Source of the DNA: an uncultured Oscillospiraceae bacterium
GTDB taxonomy: Bacteria; Bacillota; Clostridia; Oscillospirales; Oscillospiraceae
Length of the DNA: 48,103 bases
NCBI GenBank assembly: GCA_947630785.1
Contig: CANRIW010000069.1
Span: forward strand, 1 to 48,103
Direction of reading: 5' to 3'
Shown here: one piece after another, positions 7,030-16,293 of the stretch
How positions within the stretch are numbered: the stretch's first letter is position 1
Layout of the letters: the number at the start of each line of letters is the position of its first letter
The notes under the pieces: model-generated
Told to the model about the DNA's origin: nothing
Databases searched by the model: none
Seen by the model: only the letters and a program-made list of their open reading frames with translations
Made by a program: the position numbers and the translations under genes

Positions 7030-9862
7030 ATCCGTCGGAGCGGGCGGAGGCGATCTGCTCGGGGGTGATGGGCAGCTCGTAGAACCGCCGGCCGGTGGCC
7101 TGATAGACGGCGTCGGCGATGGCGGGCAGGGGGGTGTTGATGACGATCTCCCCGATGGACTTGGCCCCGAAGGGCCCCGAGTCCTCGTAGCTGTTCTCAA
7201 AGGCCACGTGGATGTGTCCCACGTCCAGCCGGGTGGGTATTTTGTACTGCATAAAGGAGTTCTCCCGCACCCGGCCCTTTTCGTCGTAGGTGACGTTTTC
7301 GGTGAGGGCCATGCCGATGCCCTGGACGATGCCCCCCTCCGCCTGGACCCGGGCCAGGTTGGGGTTGATGGGGGTGCCGCAGTCCACGCAGGCCCAGAAG
7401 TCCACCACCCTGGCGGCGCCGGTCTCCGGGTCGATCTCCACCTCGGCCACCCCGGCCATGTGGGGGGGCGGCGAGTTGGGGGAGCTGTGGGTGTCGGCGG
7501 CCTCCAGGGCCACGTTGTGGCCGCACATGGAGGCGGTAACGATGTCGTCCAGGGAGACGGCCCGGTCCGCGTCCCCCAGAGCACAGACCCGCTTCCCATC
7601 GAACTCCACCTGCTCAGGGGACAGGGACAGCAGTTCCGCGCCCAGTTTGCAGATCTGCTCCCGAAGCCTGCGGGCGCAGTTCTCCACCGCCTTGCCGGTG
7701 ACGTAGGTGGTGCTGGAGGCGTAGGAGCCGGAGTCGTAGGGAGAGACGTCGGTGTCCGCGCCGAACACGGTGATGTCCTCCACCGGGCAGTCCAGCACCT
7801 GGGCGGCGATTTGGGCCAGGATGGTGTCACAGCCGGTGCCCATGTCCGCCGCGCCGATGGAGAGGGTGTAGTAACCCTGCTCGTTCAGCTTCAAGGTGGC
7901 GCTGCCCACGTCGATGCCGGAGATGCCGGAGCCCTGGAGGGCCATGCCCATGCCCATGGCTTTGATCTTGCCGTCGGGGAGCGTTCGGACGGGGAACTTC
8001 TCATCCCAGCCGCTCATCTCTCTGACTTTGGCCAGGCAGCGGTCCAGGGCGCAGCTTGTATTGGTCTCGCCGAAGTAGGCGGGCATCACGTCCCCTTCCC
8101 GGACGATGTTTTTCTCCCGGAGATCAAAGGGGTCCATGTGCAGCTCCGACGCCAGCTCGTTCACCGCCGACTCGATGGCAAACAGTCCCTGGGTGGCCCC
8201 GTAGCCCCGGTAGGCCCCGGCGGCCATTACGTTGGTGTACACCACGTCGCTGACAAAGCGGAACGCCTCCGCCTTTCCGTACATGGGGATGGCCTTATGG
8301 CCGGACAGGCCCACGGTGGTGGGGCCGTGCTCGCTGTAGGCACCGGTGTTGGACAGGGTATAGAGGTCGATGCCCCGGATATGCCCGTCCCGCATGGCCC
8401 CCAGCCGCACATGCAATTGCATCTCGTGCCGGGGGCAGGAGGCGGTCATGGACTCGGCCCGGGAGTAGATCATCTTGCTGGGCTTCTTGGTCTTCCAGGT
8501 GACAAAGGCGGGGTAGATCTCGGACACCACCGTCTGCTTGGCCCCGAAGCCGCCGCCGATGCGGGGCTTGGACACCCGGACCATGGACTGGGGGATGCCC
8601 AGGGCAGCGGCCACGATCCGTCGGGCGTGAAACACGATCTGGGTGGAGCTCACCACGTGGAGCCGACCGTAGGGGTCGATGGTGCAGAAGGTGCGGAAGG
8701 TCTCCATCATGGACTGCTGGCATGCCTTGGTGTGGTACACCCGGTCGATGACCACGTCGCATCCGGCCAGAACCTTGTCGATGTCCCCGCCGGCGCTCTC
8801 CTCGTGGGCGCAGAGGTTGCGCATCTGGTCCGCCCCCACGGGGCAGATGCTCTCCCAGTTGTCCTCCGGGTGGACCACCACGGGGGCGTCCAGGGCTTTG
8901 GTATAATCCAGCACCGGCTCCAGCACCTGATATTTCACTTTGATGAGTTTCAGGGCTTTATCCACAGCCTTTTCCGTCTCCCCGGCCACGATGGCCACCG
9001 GGTCGCCCACATAGCGGACGTGGCGGTCCAGCAGCAGGCGGTCATGGGGGCTGGGCTCGGGCCAGGTCTGGCCGGCGGTGGTGAACCGCTTGCCATGCTG
9101 GTCCACGTCCTGCCAGGTGTAGACCGCCTCGATCCCCTCCACACGCTCCGCGGCGGCGGTGTCGATGTCCTCCACCAGGGCATTGGCGTGGGGGGAGCGG
9201 AGCACCTTGACGATGAGGCAGTCCCTGGGGGCGATGTCGTCGGTGTACACCGGCTGACCGGTGACCAGCTGCATGGCGTCCTTTTTCCGCACCGGCTGGT
9301 TGACAGCCTGAAAGGCCCTGGCCCGGGCCTTCTCGTGATAGCCCTGCTGGGGGGCGTCGGCGGGATTCCAGTTGGGGAAGGACTCCGGCGCGTCCTCGCC
9401 GGCCTCCCGGCGCCTGCGCCACTCCCTGAAGTTGAGCATCCCCCGGAGCTGGCCCTCGTAGCCGGAGCAACGGCACAGATTGCCCGCCAGGTACTCTCTG
9501 ATCTCCTCCTCGGAGGGGTCGGCGCTGTCCCGGAACAGGGAGATGGCGTTGAGGATGAAGCCGGGGTTGCAGAAGCCGCACTGCTCCGCCCCCTGGTCGG
9601 CGATGAACGCGCCGAACCGGGCGGCCTCCCGCTGGAGGCCCTCCAGGGTGGTGACCTCCCGGCCGTCGACGCGGGCGGCCAGCACCGAGCAGGACAGGGC
9701 CGGCTGTCCGTCCAGCAGGACGGTACACAGCCCGCAGTTGGAGGTCTCGCACCCCCGCTTGACGCTGTAACAGCCCTCCCGCCGCACCAGGTCGATGAGC
9801 AGCAGGTCGGGGGCGACGTCACGGGTCAGCTTTTTCCCGTTGAGGGTGAATGTGATGTCCAT
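7028..9862 (-). CDS. Molybdenum hydroxylase, fused 2Fe-2S and Mo-cofactor subunit (XdhD/selenate-reductase-like, purine dehydrogenase)
   Basis: A 944-residue cytoplasmic enzyme of the xanthine dehydrogenase family. Residues 1-160 hold two 2Fe-2S clusters: GCETSNCGLCTV with a later Cys, then CGFCNPGFILN and CRCSGY. From about 190 to the end is the molybdopterin-binding part with GGGFGAKQ, AYRGYGATQG, GAADMGTGCDT and GAKSIGE, whose Glu is the catalytic base in this family. Length and many segments resemble E. coli XdhD, the putative selenate reductase/hypoxanthine oxidase Mo subunit, but this copy keeps all the cluster cysteines that XdhD has lost. It lies 12 bases after the FAD subunit gene and beside xanthine permease and Xpt, so purine hydroxylation is the likely job. 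Members of this group can carry a labile selenium; that cannot be seen in sequence. Confidence 0.9.
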   Translation of the reverse strand: MDITFTLNGKKLTRDVAPDLLLIDLVRREGCYSVKRGCETSNCGLCTVLLDGQPALSCSVLAARVDGREVTTLEGLQREAARFGAFIADQGAEQCGFCNPGFILNAISLFRDSADPSEEEIREYLAGNLCRCSGYEGQLRGMLNFREWRRRREAGEDAPESFPNWNPADAPQQGYHEKARARAFQAVNQPVRKKDAMQLVTGQPVYTDDIAPRDCLIVKVLRSPHANALVEDIDTAAAERVEGIEAVYTWQDVDQHGKRFTTAGQTWPEPSPHDRLLLDRHVRYVGDPVAIVAGETEKAVDKALKLIKVKYQVLEPVLDYTKALDAPVVVHPEDNWESICPVGADQMRNLCAHEESAGGDIDKVLAGCDVVIDRVYHTKACQQSMMETFRTFCTIDPYGRLHVVSSTQIVFHARRIVAAALGIPQSMVRVSKPRIGGGFGAKQTVVSEIYPAFVTWKTKKPSKMIYSRAESMTASCPRHEMQLHVRLGAMRDGHIRGIDLYTLSNTGAYSEHGPTTVGLSGHKAIPMYGKAEAFRFVSDVVYTNVMAAGAYRGYGATQGLFAIESAVNELASELHMDPFDLREKNIVREGDVMPAYFGETNTSCALDRCLAKVREMSGWDEKFPVRTLPDGKIKAMGMGMALQGSGISGIDVGSATLKLNEQGYYTLSIGAADMGTGCDTILAQIAAQVLDCPVEDITVFGADTDVSPYDSGSYASSTTYVTGKAVENCARRLREQICKLGAELLSLSPEQVEFDGKRVCALGDADRAVSLDDIVTASMCGHNVALEAADTHSSPNSPPPHMAGVAEVEIDPETGAARVVDFWACVDCGTPINPNLARVQAEGGIVQGIGMALTENVTYDEKGRVRENSFMQYKIPTRLDVGHIHVAFENSYEDSGPFGAKSIGEIVINTPLPAIADAVYQATGRRFYELPITPEQIASARSDG

Positions 9863-9874
9863 ATCCGCCCTCCT

Positions 9875-10660
9875 TTACTTCAAAAGCCGCTCGGCGGCGC
9901 GGCGGGTCAGGGTCTTGATGAGGTGGGTGCGGTACTGAGCGCTGCCCCGCAGGTTGGAGCCGGTGGGGATGGCCTCGGCGGCATAAGCGGCGATCTTCTC
10001 CGGAGCGTCCGGGCCAAAGGGCGGGCACAGGACGCCGTCCTTGTCCAGGAGCAGGACGGCCCTCTGGGGCCGGGCCCCCACGGCGATGCGGAGGCCGTCA
10101 TCGCTCAGCGCGGCGGCGCAGGTGAGGGCGGGAAAATCGGTCTCGGTGTTCCGGGCGGACAGATAGCTGAACTTCGCGGGGACCCTGCGGACCAGCAGCC
10201 GCACCAGGATGTCCCGGTCATAGGGCATGGCGGCAAATTCGCTCAGCGGCATAAGGCCGCCCTTGTAGAGCTCCACCCAGGTCTCCATGGACAGGAACAG
10301 GGTGAGCACGTCGGAGAAGCCGAACCGGCCCCAGATGCTCCCCCCCACGGTGGCGCAGTTGCGGAGCTGCACCCCCACGATGTGCCGCAGGGCCTCCCGG
10401 ACCGCGCCGCCGGAGTAGGCGTCCAGACCGGGGTGGGTCTCCAGCTGTCGGAGGGTGACCATGGCCCCGATGGAGAAGCCCTCATCGGTCTCCTCGATGG
10501 CGTCCAGGCCCAGGCCGGACAGGTCGATGGCGGTGTTGACGCTCCGGCTGCTTATCTTTGTCCAGATCATGCCGCCTAGGACCATGTTGTTCCGCTTTTG
10601 ATTCAGCGTCCAGGCCTCCTCCAGGCTGCCGGCGCGCTTATACTCCCGAATGGTGATCAT
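9875..10660 (-). CDS. Molybdenum hydroxylase FAD-binding subunit
   Basis: A 261-residue protein of the CO-dehydrogenase/xanthine dehydrogenase medium-subunit family, which passes electrons from the 2Fe-2S clusters to FAD and on to an acceptor. Visible FAD-contact segments are NNMVLGGMIWTKI (replacing the usual AGGTDL loop) and NCATVGGSIWGRFGFSDVLT, the diphosphate-binding loop. The length fits the short selenate-reductase-type FAD subunits (about 257), not the longer XdhB. ATG at 10660 has GGGAGG upstream. It is the first gene of the operon, with the Mo subunit following after 12 bases. Confidence 0.88.
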   Translation of the reverse strand: MITIREYKRAGSLEEAWTLNQKRNNMVLGGMIWTKISSRSVNTAIDLSGLGLDAIEETDEGFSIGAMVTLRQLETHPGLDAYSGGAVREALRHIVGVQLRNCATVGGSIWGRFGFSDVLTLFLSMETWVELYKGGLMPLSEFAAMPYDRDILVRLLVRRVPAKFSYLSARNTETDFPALTCAAALSDDGLRIAVGARPQRAVLLLDKDGVLCPPFGPDAPEKIAAYAAEAIPTGSNLRGSAQYRTHLIKTLTRRAAERLLK

Positions 10661-10723
10661 GGGGCCCTCCCTTTATACGCGCTTTTCCCGAACGCCGGAA
10701 AAGCAATCATTTTGTGACAGTAT

Positions 10724-10764
10724 ATCATATTATCCTTGTCAAGTACAGCACAATGTGATAAACT
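10724..10764. promoter_or_regulatory. Overlapping divergent promoters of the hydroxylase operon and mocA-like gene
   Basis: Rightward: TTGTCA (10736-10741), 17 bases, TAAACT (10759-10764). Leftward: TTGTGC (10753-10748), 18 bases, TATGAT (10729-10724). The two promoters overlap, so one regulator could govern both; none is encoded next to them. Confidence 0.5.
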
Positions 10765-10803
10765 CCGAGACGATCACAGAACAGACTGGAGGGAATCGCC
10801 ATC

Positions 10804-11388
10804 ATGGGGCGGAGAATCAGCTGTGTGCTCATGGCCTCCGGAGCGGGAAAACGCTTCGGGGGGGACAAGCTGATGGTCCCGTTTGGGACGGAGCCCATGA
10901 TCTGCCGGGCGCTGGCCGCCACAGACACGCCGCTCATCGCCTGCCGGGTGGCGGTCACCCGAAACACGGAGGCGGCGGAGCTGTGCCGCCGGATGGGAGC
11001 GGCAGTCGTTCTGCATGACCTGCCCCACCGGAGCGACACCGTCCGCCTGGGGCTGGAGGCCCTGGGGGAGGGCCTGGCGGGCTGCCTGTTCTGCCCCTGT
11101 GACCAACCCCTGCTGACCAGGGCGTCGGTGGAGGGGCTGTGCCGCCGGTTCCTGGCGGAGCCGGAGTTCATCTGGCGTCTGGCGTATGATGGCGAGGCTG
11201 GAAGTCCGATCCTCTTCCCCGCTGACTGTTTCCCGGCCCTGATGGCCCTGCCGGAGGGAGAGGGCGGTTCTTTTGTCGTCAGGGCGCAGCCGGAGCGGGT
11301 GCGGCTGGCGGAGGCGTCCTCCCCCTGGGAACTGCGGGACGCGGACACCCGGCAGGATCTGTCAGAGCTGCTGGAACACATAAAATGA
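10804..11388 (+). CDS. Molybdenum cofactor nucleotidyltransferase, MocA/YgfJ family
   Basis: A 194-residue MobA-like NTP transferase. The signature loop LMASGAGKRFGGDKL near the start binds the nucleotide; HRSDTVRLGL and the CPCDQPLLTRASVEGL segment (metal-binding DQP) follow, then GSPILFP. In this family the enzyme attaches CMP (MocA) to molybdopterin for xanthine-dehydrogenase-type enzymes. YgfJ-type members are found with selenium-dependent hydroxylases. It is divergent from the hydroxylase operon, supporting a maturation role. ATG at 10804 has TGGAGGG upstream. Confidence 0.85.
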   Translation: MGRRISCVLMASGAGKRFGGDKLMVPFGTEPMICRALAATDTPLIACRVAVTRNTEAAELCRRMGAAVVLHDLPHRSDTVRLGLEALGEGLAGCLFCPCDQPLLTRASVEGLCRRFLAEPEFIWRLAYDGEAGSPILFPADCFPALMALPEGEGGSFVVRAQPERVRLAEASSPWELRDADTRQDLSELLEHIK

Positions 11389-11417
11389 GCGCGGTACGGC
11401 GGGTACCGCGCTCATTT
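11383..11417. terminator. Bidirectional terminator, mocA-like gene / xanthine permease
   Basis: AAATGAGCGCGGTAC pairs with GTACCGCGCTCATTT across a short loop. The stop codon of the mocA-like gene (11386-11388) lies inside the stem. Confidence 0.8.
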
Positions 11418-11433
11418 CACATTTTGAGAGATG

Positions 11434-12888
11434 TTACTTGTCGGCCTTCTGGAGCTCAGCCTGCTCCTCGGCCTCGATCTGCTTGTCCTCCGCGTCCTTG
11501 GGCAGGAGGATATTCAACAGGATGGCCACCACAGCGGTGGGAACGATGCCGGAACCGCCGAAGACCAGCTGGACGTACTCGGGGGTGTGGGCCAGGATGC
11601 CGGGGTTGGCGCCCATGCCGTAGCCCACGCCCAGGGCCACTGCCACGATGGACAGGCTGCGGGCGGTGAGATGGTGCCGGGTGATGAGCTGGATGCCGCT
11701 GAGCACGATGGAGGAGAACATCATGACCGCCGCGCCGCCCAGGACGGACTGGGGCATGATGGACACGATGGCGCCCAGCTTGGGGATCAGGCCGCAGAGG
11801 ATCAGGAATACCGCGCCGCAGGCCAGGGCCATCCGGTTGACCACCTTGGTCATGGCCACCAGACCCACGTTCTGGCTGAAGGAGGTGTTGGGCAGCACAC
11901 CGAACAGGGCGGCGATGGAGGAGCCGATGCCGTCGCAGATGACGCCGCCGGACAGCTCCTTGTCAGTGGCCTCACGGTCCATGCCGCCCACGATGACGCC
12001 GGAGATGTCGCCCACCGTCTCCACGGCGGTGACGATGAACATGATGGCCACCGGCAGGATGGCCCGCAGATCGAACACCAGGGGCACGGGCACCACATGG
12101 GGGATCTCGAACCAGGCGGCCTCACCCACCTGGCTCCAGTTCAGCACCCAGGACTTGGTGTACTCAACCCCGTCCACCACAAAGGTGTGGGGCAGGACCA
12201 GGCCCATGATAAAGGCGGCGATGTAGCCCGCGATGATGCCCACCAGGATGGCGGAGGAGCTGAAGAAGCCCTTGGTGCAATGCTTCACCACCAGGATGAC
12301 CACCAGCACGAAGGTGGCCAGCAGCAGGTTCTCCATAGAGCCGAAGTCCTGGGCGGTGTTTCCGCCGCCATAGGAGTTGATGCCCACCGAGATCAGGGAC
12401 AGGCCGATGGACAGCACCACGGTGCCGGTGACCACCGGCGGGAAGAACTTGCGCAGGGGCTTGAGGAAGAAGCCCAGCACGCCCTCGAACAGGCCGCCGA
12501 TGAGGGACGCCCCCATCATCGCTCCATAGGTGAGGATGCCGCTGCCCAGGGAGTTGGCCACACCGCTGAACACGCCGATGAAGCCGGAGGAGGTCCCCAT
12601 GATGATGGGCACCTTGCCGCCGATGGGGCCGATGGCGAACAGCTGGATCAGGGTGACGACGCCGGCGATGAGCATGGCGTTCTGCAGCAGGGACACCCGC
12701 AGGTCGGCAAACTCGGCGTTGCCGGCCAGACCGCAGGCGCCGGTGATGACCAGCAACGGGGTCAGGTTGCCCACAAACATGGCCAGCACATGCTGGAGCC
12801 CCAGCGGGATGGCCTGGGCCAGGGGCATTTTGCCGTCAAATTGATAGGCAGCCTGGGAAAGTCCCTTTGTTGTCTTTTCATTTTGCAT
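11434..12888 (-). CDS. pbuX: Xanthine/uric acid permease, NCS2 family
   Basis: A 484-residue nucleobase:cation symporter with about 12-14 membrane segments. Typical NCS2 features are the HVLAMFVGNLTPLLVITGAC segment near the N-terminus, a GTSSGFIGV segment, and the family signature NTSFSQNVGLVAMTKVVNR in the middle (the Q-N region that sets substrate choice). A charged 25-residue C-tail follows. The start at 12888 was preferred to the ATG at 12903 because GGAG lies nine bases before it. The gene is next to Xpt and the purine hydroxylase genes, so xanthine import is the inferred role. Confidence 0.9.
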   Translation of the reverse strand: MQNEKTTKGLSQAAYQFDGKMPLAQAIPLGLQHVLAMFVGNLTPLLVITGACGLAGNAEFADLRVSLLQNAMLIAGVVTLIQLFAIGPIGGKVPIIMGTSSGFIGVFSGVANSLGSGILTYGAMMGASLIGGLFEGVLGFFLKPLRKFFPPVVTGTVVLSIGLSLISVGINSYGGGNTAQDFGSMENLLLATFVLVVILVVKHCTKGFFSSSAILVGIIAGYIAAFIMGLVLPHTFVVDGVEYTKSWVLNWSQVGEAAWFEIPHVVPVPLVFDLRAILPVAIMFIVTAVETVGDISGVIVGGMDREATDKELSGGVICDGIGSSIAALFGVLPNTSFSQNVGLVAMTKVVNRMALACGAVFLILCGLIPKLGAIVSIMPQSVLGGAAVMMFSSIVLSGIQLITRHHLTARSLSIVAVALGVGYGMGANPGILAHTPEYVQLVFGGSGIVPTAVVAILLNILLPKDAEDKQIEAEEQAELQKADK

Positions 12889-12932
12889 ATCTCGTCTCTC
12901 CATTTCTCATATTTGATGAATGGAACAGCGGT

Positions 12933-12961
12933 ATTATATCGGATTACGCTCCGCGAGGCAA
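12933..12961 (-). promoter_or_regulatory. Promoter of the xanthine permease gene
   Basis: TTGCCT (12961-12956), 17 bases, TATAAT (12938-12933) on the minus strand. A small inverted repeat GCGAG/CTCGC (12953-12957 and 12975-12979) spans the -35 and could be an operator. Confidence 0.6.
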
Positions 12962-13000
12962 CGAAAAATCGCAGCTCGCATTCTTTTTTGTCAAAACTAT

Positions 13001-13029
13001 TTGACTTTGCGGAGAACTTGCCGTATCAT
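13001..13029 (+). promoter_or_regulatory. Promoter of xpt
   Basis: TTGACT (13001-13006), 17 bases, TATCAT (13024-13029). The remaining 49 bases before the start codon hold no guanine-riboswitch core. Confidence 0.6.
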
Positions 13030-13078
13030 AGTAGGCACTATTGACATACAGCCCGCCACACTTAAGGAGGAAATGGCC

Positions 13079-13648
13079 ATGGAGCTTTTGAAAGAACGCA
13101 TTTTGAGGGACGGCGTGGTAAAGCCCGGCAACGTTCTGAAGGTGGACAGCTTTCTGAACCACCAGATGGATATCCCCCTCATCAACGAGATCGGCAGGGA
13201 ATTCAGGCGCCGGTTTGACGGCTGCCCTATCACCAAGATTCTGACCATCGAGGCCTCCGGCATCGGGATCGCCGCCATCACCGCCCAGTATTTCAACGTT
13301 CCACTGGTCTTTGCCAAAAAGGCCCAGAGCATCAATCTGGACGGAGAGATGCTGACCACCAAAGTGGAATCCTTTACCCATAAGAGGACCTACGACGTCA
13401 TCCTGGCGAAAAAATTTCTCTCCCCCCAGGACCATGTGCTGATCATCGACGACTTTCTGGCCAACGGCTGCGCCCTGATGGGCCTGATCGACCTGGTGAA
13501 CAGCGCCGGGGCCACCATCGAAGGGGCCGGGATCGTCATCGAAAAAGGCTTTCAGGACGGCGGCAGAAAGATCCGGGAGATGGACATCCGTCTGGAGTCC
13601 CTGGCCATCATCGATTCCATGAGCGACAACAGTCTGACTTTCCGCTGA
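13079..13648 (+). CDS. xpt: Xanthine phosphoribosyltransferase
   Basis: A 189-residue PRTase that makes XMP from xanthine and PRPP. The protein starts [20 protein letters not shown], typical of Xpt. [31 protein letters not shown], and the PRPP loop [14 protein letters not shown] are the family landmarks. The start at 13079 was chosen because AAGGAGG (13064-13070) is eight bases upstream; an in-frame ATG at 13073 is too close. It is followed after 11 bases by the ZIP transporter gene, probably on the same transcript, and is divergent from xanthine permease, where Firmicutes more often have xpt-pbuX in one operon. Confidence 0.95.
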   Translation: MELLKERILRDGVVKPGNVLKVDSFLNHQMDIPLINEIGREFRRRFDGCPITKILTIEASGIGIAAITAQYFNVPLVFAKKAQSINLDGEMLTTKVESFTHKRTYDVILAKKFLSPQDHVLIIDDFLANGCALMGLIDLVNSAGATIEGAGIVIEKGFQDGGRKIREMDIRLESLAIIDSMSDNSLTFR

Positions 13649-13659
13649 GGCGAAACATC

Positions 13660-14511
13660 ATGCCGGTATTTGTCTGGATCATCATCGTAACATTTATTTC
13701 GGGCGTCGTAGGCACGGGCCTTGGGGGGATGATCGGCTGCATCGCCCGGCGGGACTCCTCCCGCATCGTCAGCCTGTTCCTCAGCTTTGCGGGTGGGGTC
13801 ATGCTGGCCATCGTCTGCTTCGACCTCATCACGGAGGCGCTCACCCCCGCGGGCGAGAACAGCCTGAGGTTCCTCCTGCCCACTATCTGCGGTCTGCTGG
13901 TGGGCTACGCGACCGTGTTCGCTCTGAACCGGGTCATCGACAACAACACTAACAAAGAGGTCCCTCACATTGACAAGGACCACCCCGCCACCGCCGACGA
14001 CCTGGGCGAGCTCATCCACAGCGACCATTACAGCCACCACCGGGAGAGCGGCAACTGGCGGGAGATGTTCGTGGCCGGGGTCATCATGGCCTGCGCCATC
14101 GCCCTGCACAACCTGCCGGAGGGCATGGTCATCGGCGTCTCCTACACGGGGGCCGACACCGTGATGGACCGGGCCGGACTGGTCATGGCGGTCGTCATCG
14201 GCCTGCACAACATCCCGGAGGGGATGGCGGTCTCTGTGCCGCTGATCTCCGGCGGGATGTCCAGGGGCCGCGCAGTGCTGGTGACCGCCCTGAGCGGGTC
14301 CCCCACCATTCTGGGCGCCCTGATCGGCTATGGGCTGGGCGGGCTGGGTCCGATCGCCCTGTGTCTGGCCCTGTCCTTCGCGGCAGGCGCCATGATCTAC
14401 GTGGTCTTTGGCGAGCTTATCCCCGAAGCGGTGCTCATGTGGCGCTCCAAGGCCCCCGCCTTCGCCATCCTGGTGGGTATGATCGTTGGTCTGATCGTGA
14501 TCTATGTGTGA
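13660..14511 (+). CDS. ZIP family divalent metal transporter
   Basis: A 283-residue membrane protein with about eight transmembrane segments. The ZIP signature helices are present: ALHNLPEGMVIGV (TM4) and GLHNIPEGMAVSV (TM5), each H-N-x-P-E-G, which form the metal site. A cytoplasmic histidine-rich loop (SDHYSHH, about residue 122-128) between TM3 and TM4 fits zinc binding. The gene follows xpt by 11 bases with no terminator between, so it is probably co-transcribed, although a metabolic link is not obvious. It ends at a strong hairpin shared with the convergent DAK2 gene. Confidence 0.9.
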   Translation: MPVFVWIIIVTFISGVVGTGLGGMIGCIARRDSSRIVSLFLSFAGGVMLAIVCFDLITEALTPAGENSLRFLLPTICGLLVGYATVFALNRVIDNNTNKEVPHIDKDHPATADDLGELIHSDHYSHHRESGNWREMFVAGVIMACAIALHNLPEGMVIGVSYTGADTVMDRAGLVMAVVIGLHNIPEGMAVSVPLISGGMSRGRAVLVTALSGSPTILGALIGYGLGGLGPIALCLALSFAAGAMIYVVFGELIPEAVLMWRSKAPAFAILVGMIVGLIVIYV

Positions 14512-14517
14512 ACACAA

Positions 14518-14552
14518 AACCGCGGGAACGTCTTTCAGACGTTCCCGCGGTT
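14518..14552. terminator. Convergent terminator, ZIP transporter / DAK2 gene
   Basis: AACCGCGGGAACGTCT (14518-14533) pairs with AGACGTTCCCGCGGTT (14537-14552) across a TTC loop. The T run is better on the minus strand. Confidence 0.75.
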
Positions 14553-14577
14553 CCTCTATTGAGCACTATGATCCGGT

Positions 14578-16260
14578 TCACTCGGCGGAGATCATAAAAT
14601 AGTACACAGGCTGCCCGCCGGACAGCAGGGTGATCTCGGCGCCGGGGCAGGCTTTCTGGAAAATGGCCAGAGCTTTGTTCCCCTGCTCCTCGGTCACATC
14701 CTCCCCGTAGAAGATATTGATGAACTCGGCCCCCTGGCAGGCGTTGGAGCTGGCCAGCCGCTCCAGCAGGGAACCGATGGCCTTGTCGGTACCGAACAAC
14801 TGTCCGTCAGCCAAGGCCATGTAGTCTCCCTCGTGGATCTCAAAGCCGTCAAAATCGGAGTCCCGGGCGGCGTAGGTGATCTCGCTGGTGCGGACGTTCT
14901 TCATGGCGGCGGTCATGGTCTCCCGGTTGGTCTCCACGTCGGCGTCGGGGTCCATGTTCAGCAGGGCGGTGACCCCCTGGGGCACCGTCTTGGAGGGCAG
15001 CACGATGACCTCCCGCCCCTCGATGAGGCCCACGCACTGTTCGGCGGCCATGATGATGTTCTTGTTGTTGGGCAGCACGAACACCACCTCGGCGGGGGTG
15101 CGGGCGATCTCCCGGGCGATATCCTCGGTGGAGGGGTTCATGGTCTGGCCGCCGGAGATGATGCCGTCGGCCCCCAGGTCTTTGAACAGGGCGGCCATGC
15201 CGGGTCCGGCGGACACGGCCACCACGCCGTACCTCTTCTCGGCGGCGACGGGCGCGCCCTCCTCCTGGGCCTCCAGCTCGGCCTCCACGGCCTCCAGGTC
15301 GTCGGTGGACTGGGCCTTGCGGCCGGCAGCCAGGTCCTGGGCCTGGGTGACCATGTTCTCGATCTTGGCCAGCTCCAGGGTGCCGTATTTCTGGGCCTCG
15401 TTCAGCGCGTCGCCGGGGATATTGGTGTGGACGTGGACCTTGAAAGACTCGTCGTCCTCACCGATGACCAGACTGTCGCCGATGGAGGACAGGTACCGGC
15501 GGTAGGGGTCCAGGTCCACCTCGCCCTTGGTCTTGCGGACGATGAACACCGTGTCGAAAGCGAAGGTGATCTCCTCATGGCTGAGGGCGGCAAAGTCGGC
15601 CTTCTCCTGGGCGGCGGGCAGAGCGTCGTCCTTCACCTCGGGGGCGGGGACGCCGTTCAGCTCATCCAGCATCCCCTGGAGGATGACCAGAAAACCCTTG
15701 CCGCCGGCATCCACCACGCCGGCCTTTTTCAGCACCGGGTTCTGGTTGACGGTGTCGGCCAGGGCGATCTGCCCTTCGGCGATGGCCTCGGCCAGCACGG
15801 TCTCCACATCGCTCTCCCGGGCGGCGGTCTCGGCGGCCTTGGCCGCGGCAAGGCGGGACACGGTGAGGATGGTGCCCTCGGTGGGGTTCATGACCGCCTT
15901 GTAGGCGGTGGCCACACCCGCGTTGAGGGCGGCGGCGATTTGTACCCCGTCAGCCTCGTCCAGTTCCTTCAGGGTCTTGGCGAAGCCCCGGAACAGCAGG
16001 GACAGGATGACGCCGGAGTTCCCCCGGGCCCCCCGCAGCAGGGCGGAGGCGTTGGTGGAAGCCGCCTGGCCGATGGACCTTGAGGGCTTTTTCAACGCCT
16101 CGGCGGCGGCAGTGCCGATAGACAGGGACATATTGGTGCCGGTGTCCCCGTCGGGCACAGGGAACACGTTCAGGTCGTTGATGCCCTGCTTCTGGGCATT
16201 GATGGAGGCGGACGCGTGGATCACCATGCGCTGAAAGACAGCGCCGTCGATTTTGTTCAT
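14578..16260 (-). CDS. DAK2-domain protein, fatty acid kinase FakA/YloV family
   Basis: A 560-residue protein with an N-terminal DAK2 (dihydroxyacetone-kinase-like ATP-binding) domain (about 1-205) carrying NVFPVPDGDTGTNM and GARGNSGVILSLLFRG. A middle domain follows (about 235-320), then a C-terminal domain (about 340-560) with VFVLPNNKNIIMAAEQ. This is the YloV/FakA architecture. FakA phosphorylates fatty acids held by a FakB protein for lipid synthesis. No FakB gene is in the window. It follows an Asp23/Gls24-family gene, as yloU-yloV do in Bacillus. ATG at 16260 has AAAGGAAA upstream. Confidence 0.9.
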   Translation of the reverse strand: MNKIDGAVFQRMVIHASASINAQKQGINDLNVFPVPDGDTGTNMSLSIGTAAAEALKKPSRSIGQAASTNASALLRGARGNSGVILSLLFRGFAKTLKELDEADGVQIAAALNAGVATAYKAVMNPTEGTILTVSRLAAAKAAETAARESDVETVLAEAIAEGQIALADTVNQNPVLKKAGVVDAGGKGFLVILQGMLDELNGVPAPEVKDDALPAAQEKADFAALSHEEITFAFDTVFIVRKTKGEVDLDPYRRYLSSIGDSLVIGEDDESFKVHVHTNIPGDALNEAQKYGTLELAKIENMVTQAQDLAAGRKAQSTDDLEAVEAELEAQEEGAPVAAEKRYGVVAVSAGPGMAALFKDLGADGIISGGQTMNPSTEDIAREIARTPAEVVFVLPNNKNIIMAAEQCVGLIEGREVIVLPSKTVPQGVTALLNMDPDADVETNRETMTAAMKNVRTSEITYAARDSDFDGFEIHEGDYMALADGQLFGTDKAIGSLLERLASSNACQGAEFINIFYGEDVTEEQGNKALAIFQKACPGAEITLLSGGQPVYYFMISAE

Positions 16261-16293
16261 GTTCGGACGTTTCCTTTCTGTCTGGGCGGGTGC

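Noticed and set aside
6830-10579. 1249-codon plus-strand frame opposite the molybdenum hydroxylase genes
   Set aside because: It is the mirror frame of a high-GC gene, rich in G, H, Q and V, with no domain; the minus-strand genes have clear cofactor motifs.
12889-13078. Guanine/xanthine riboswitch between pbuX and xpt
   Set aside because: The region between the two genes lacks the conserved purine-riboswitch core and has plain divergent promoters.
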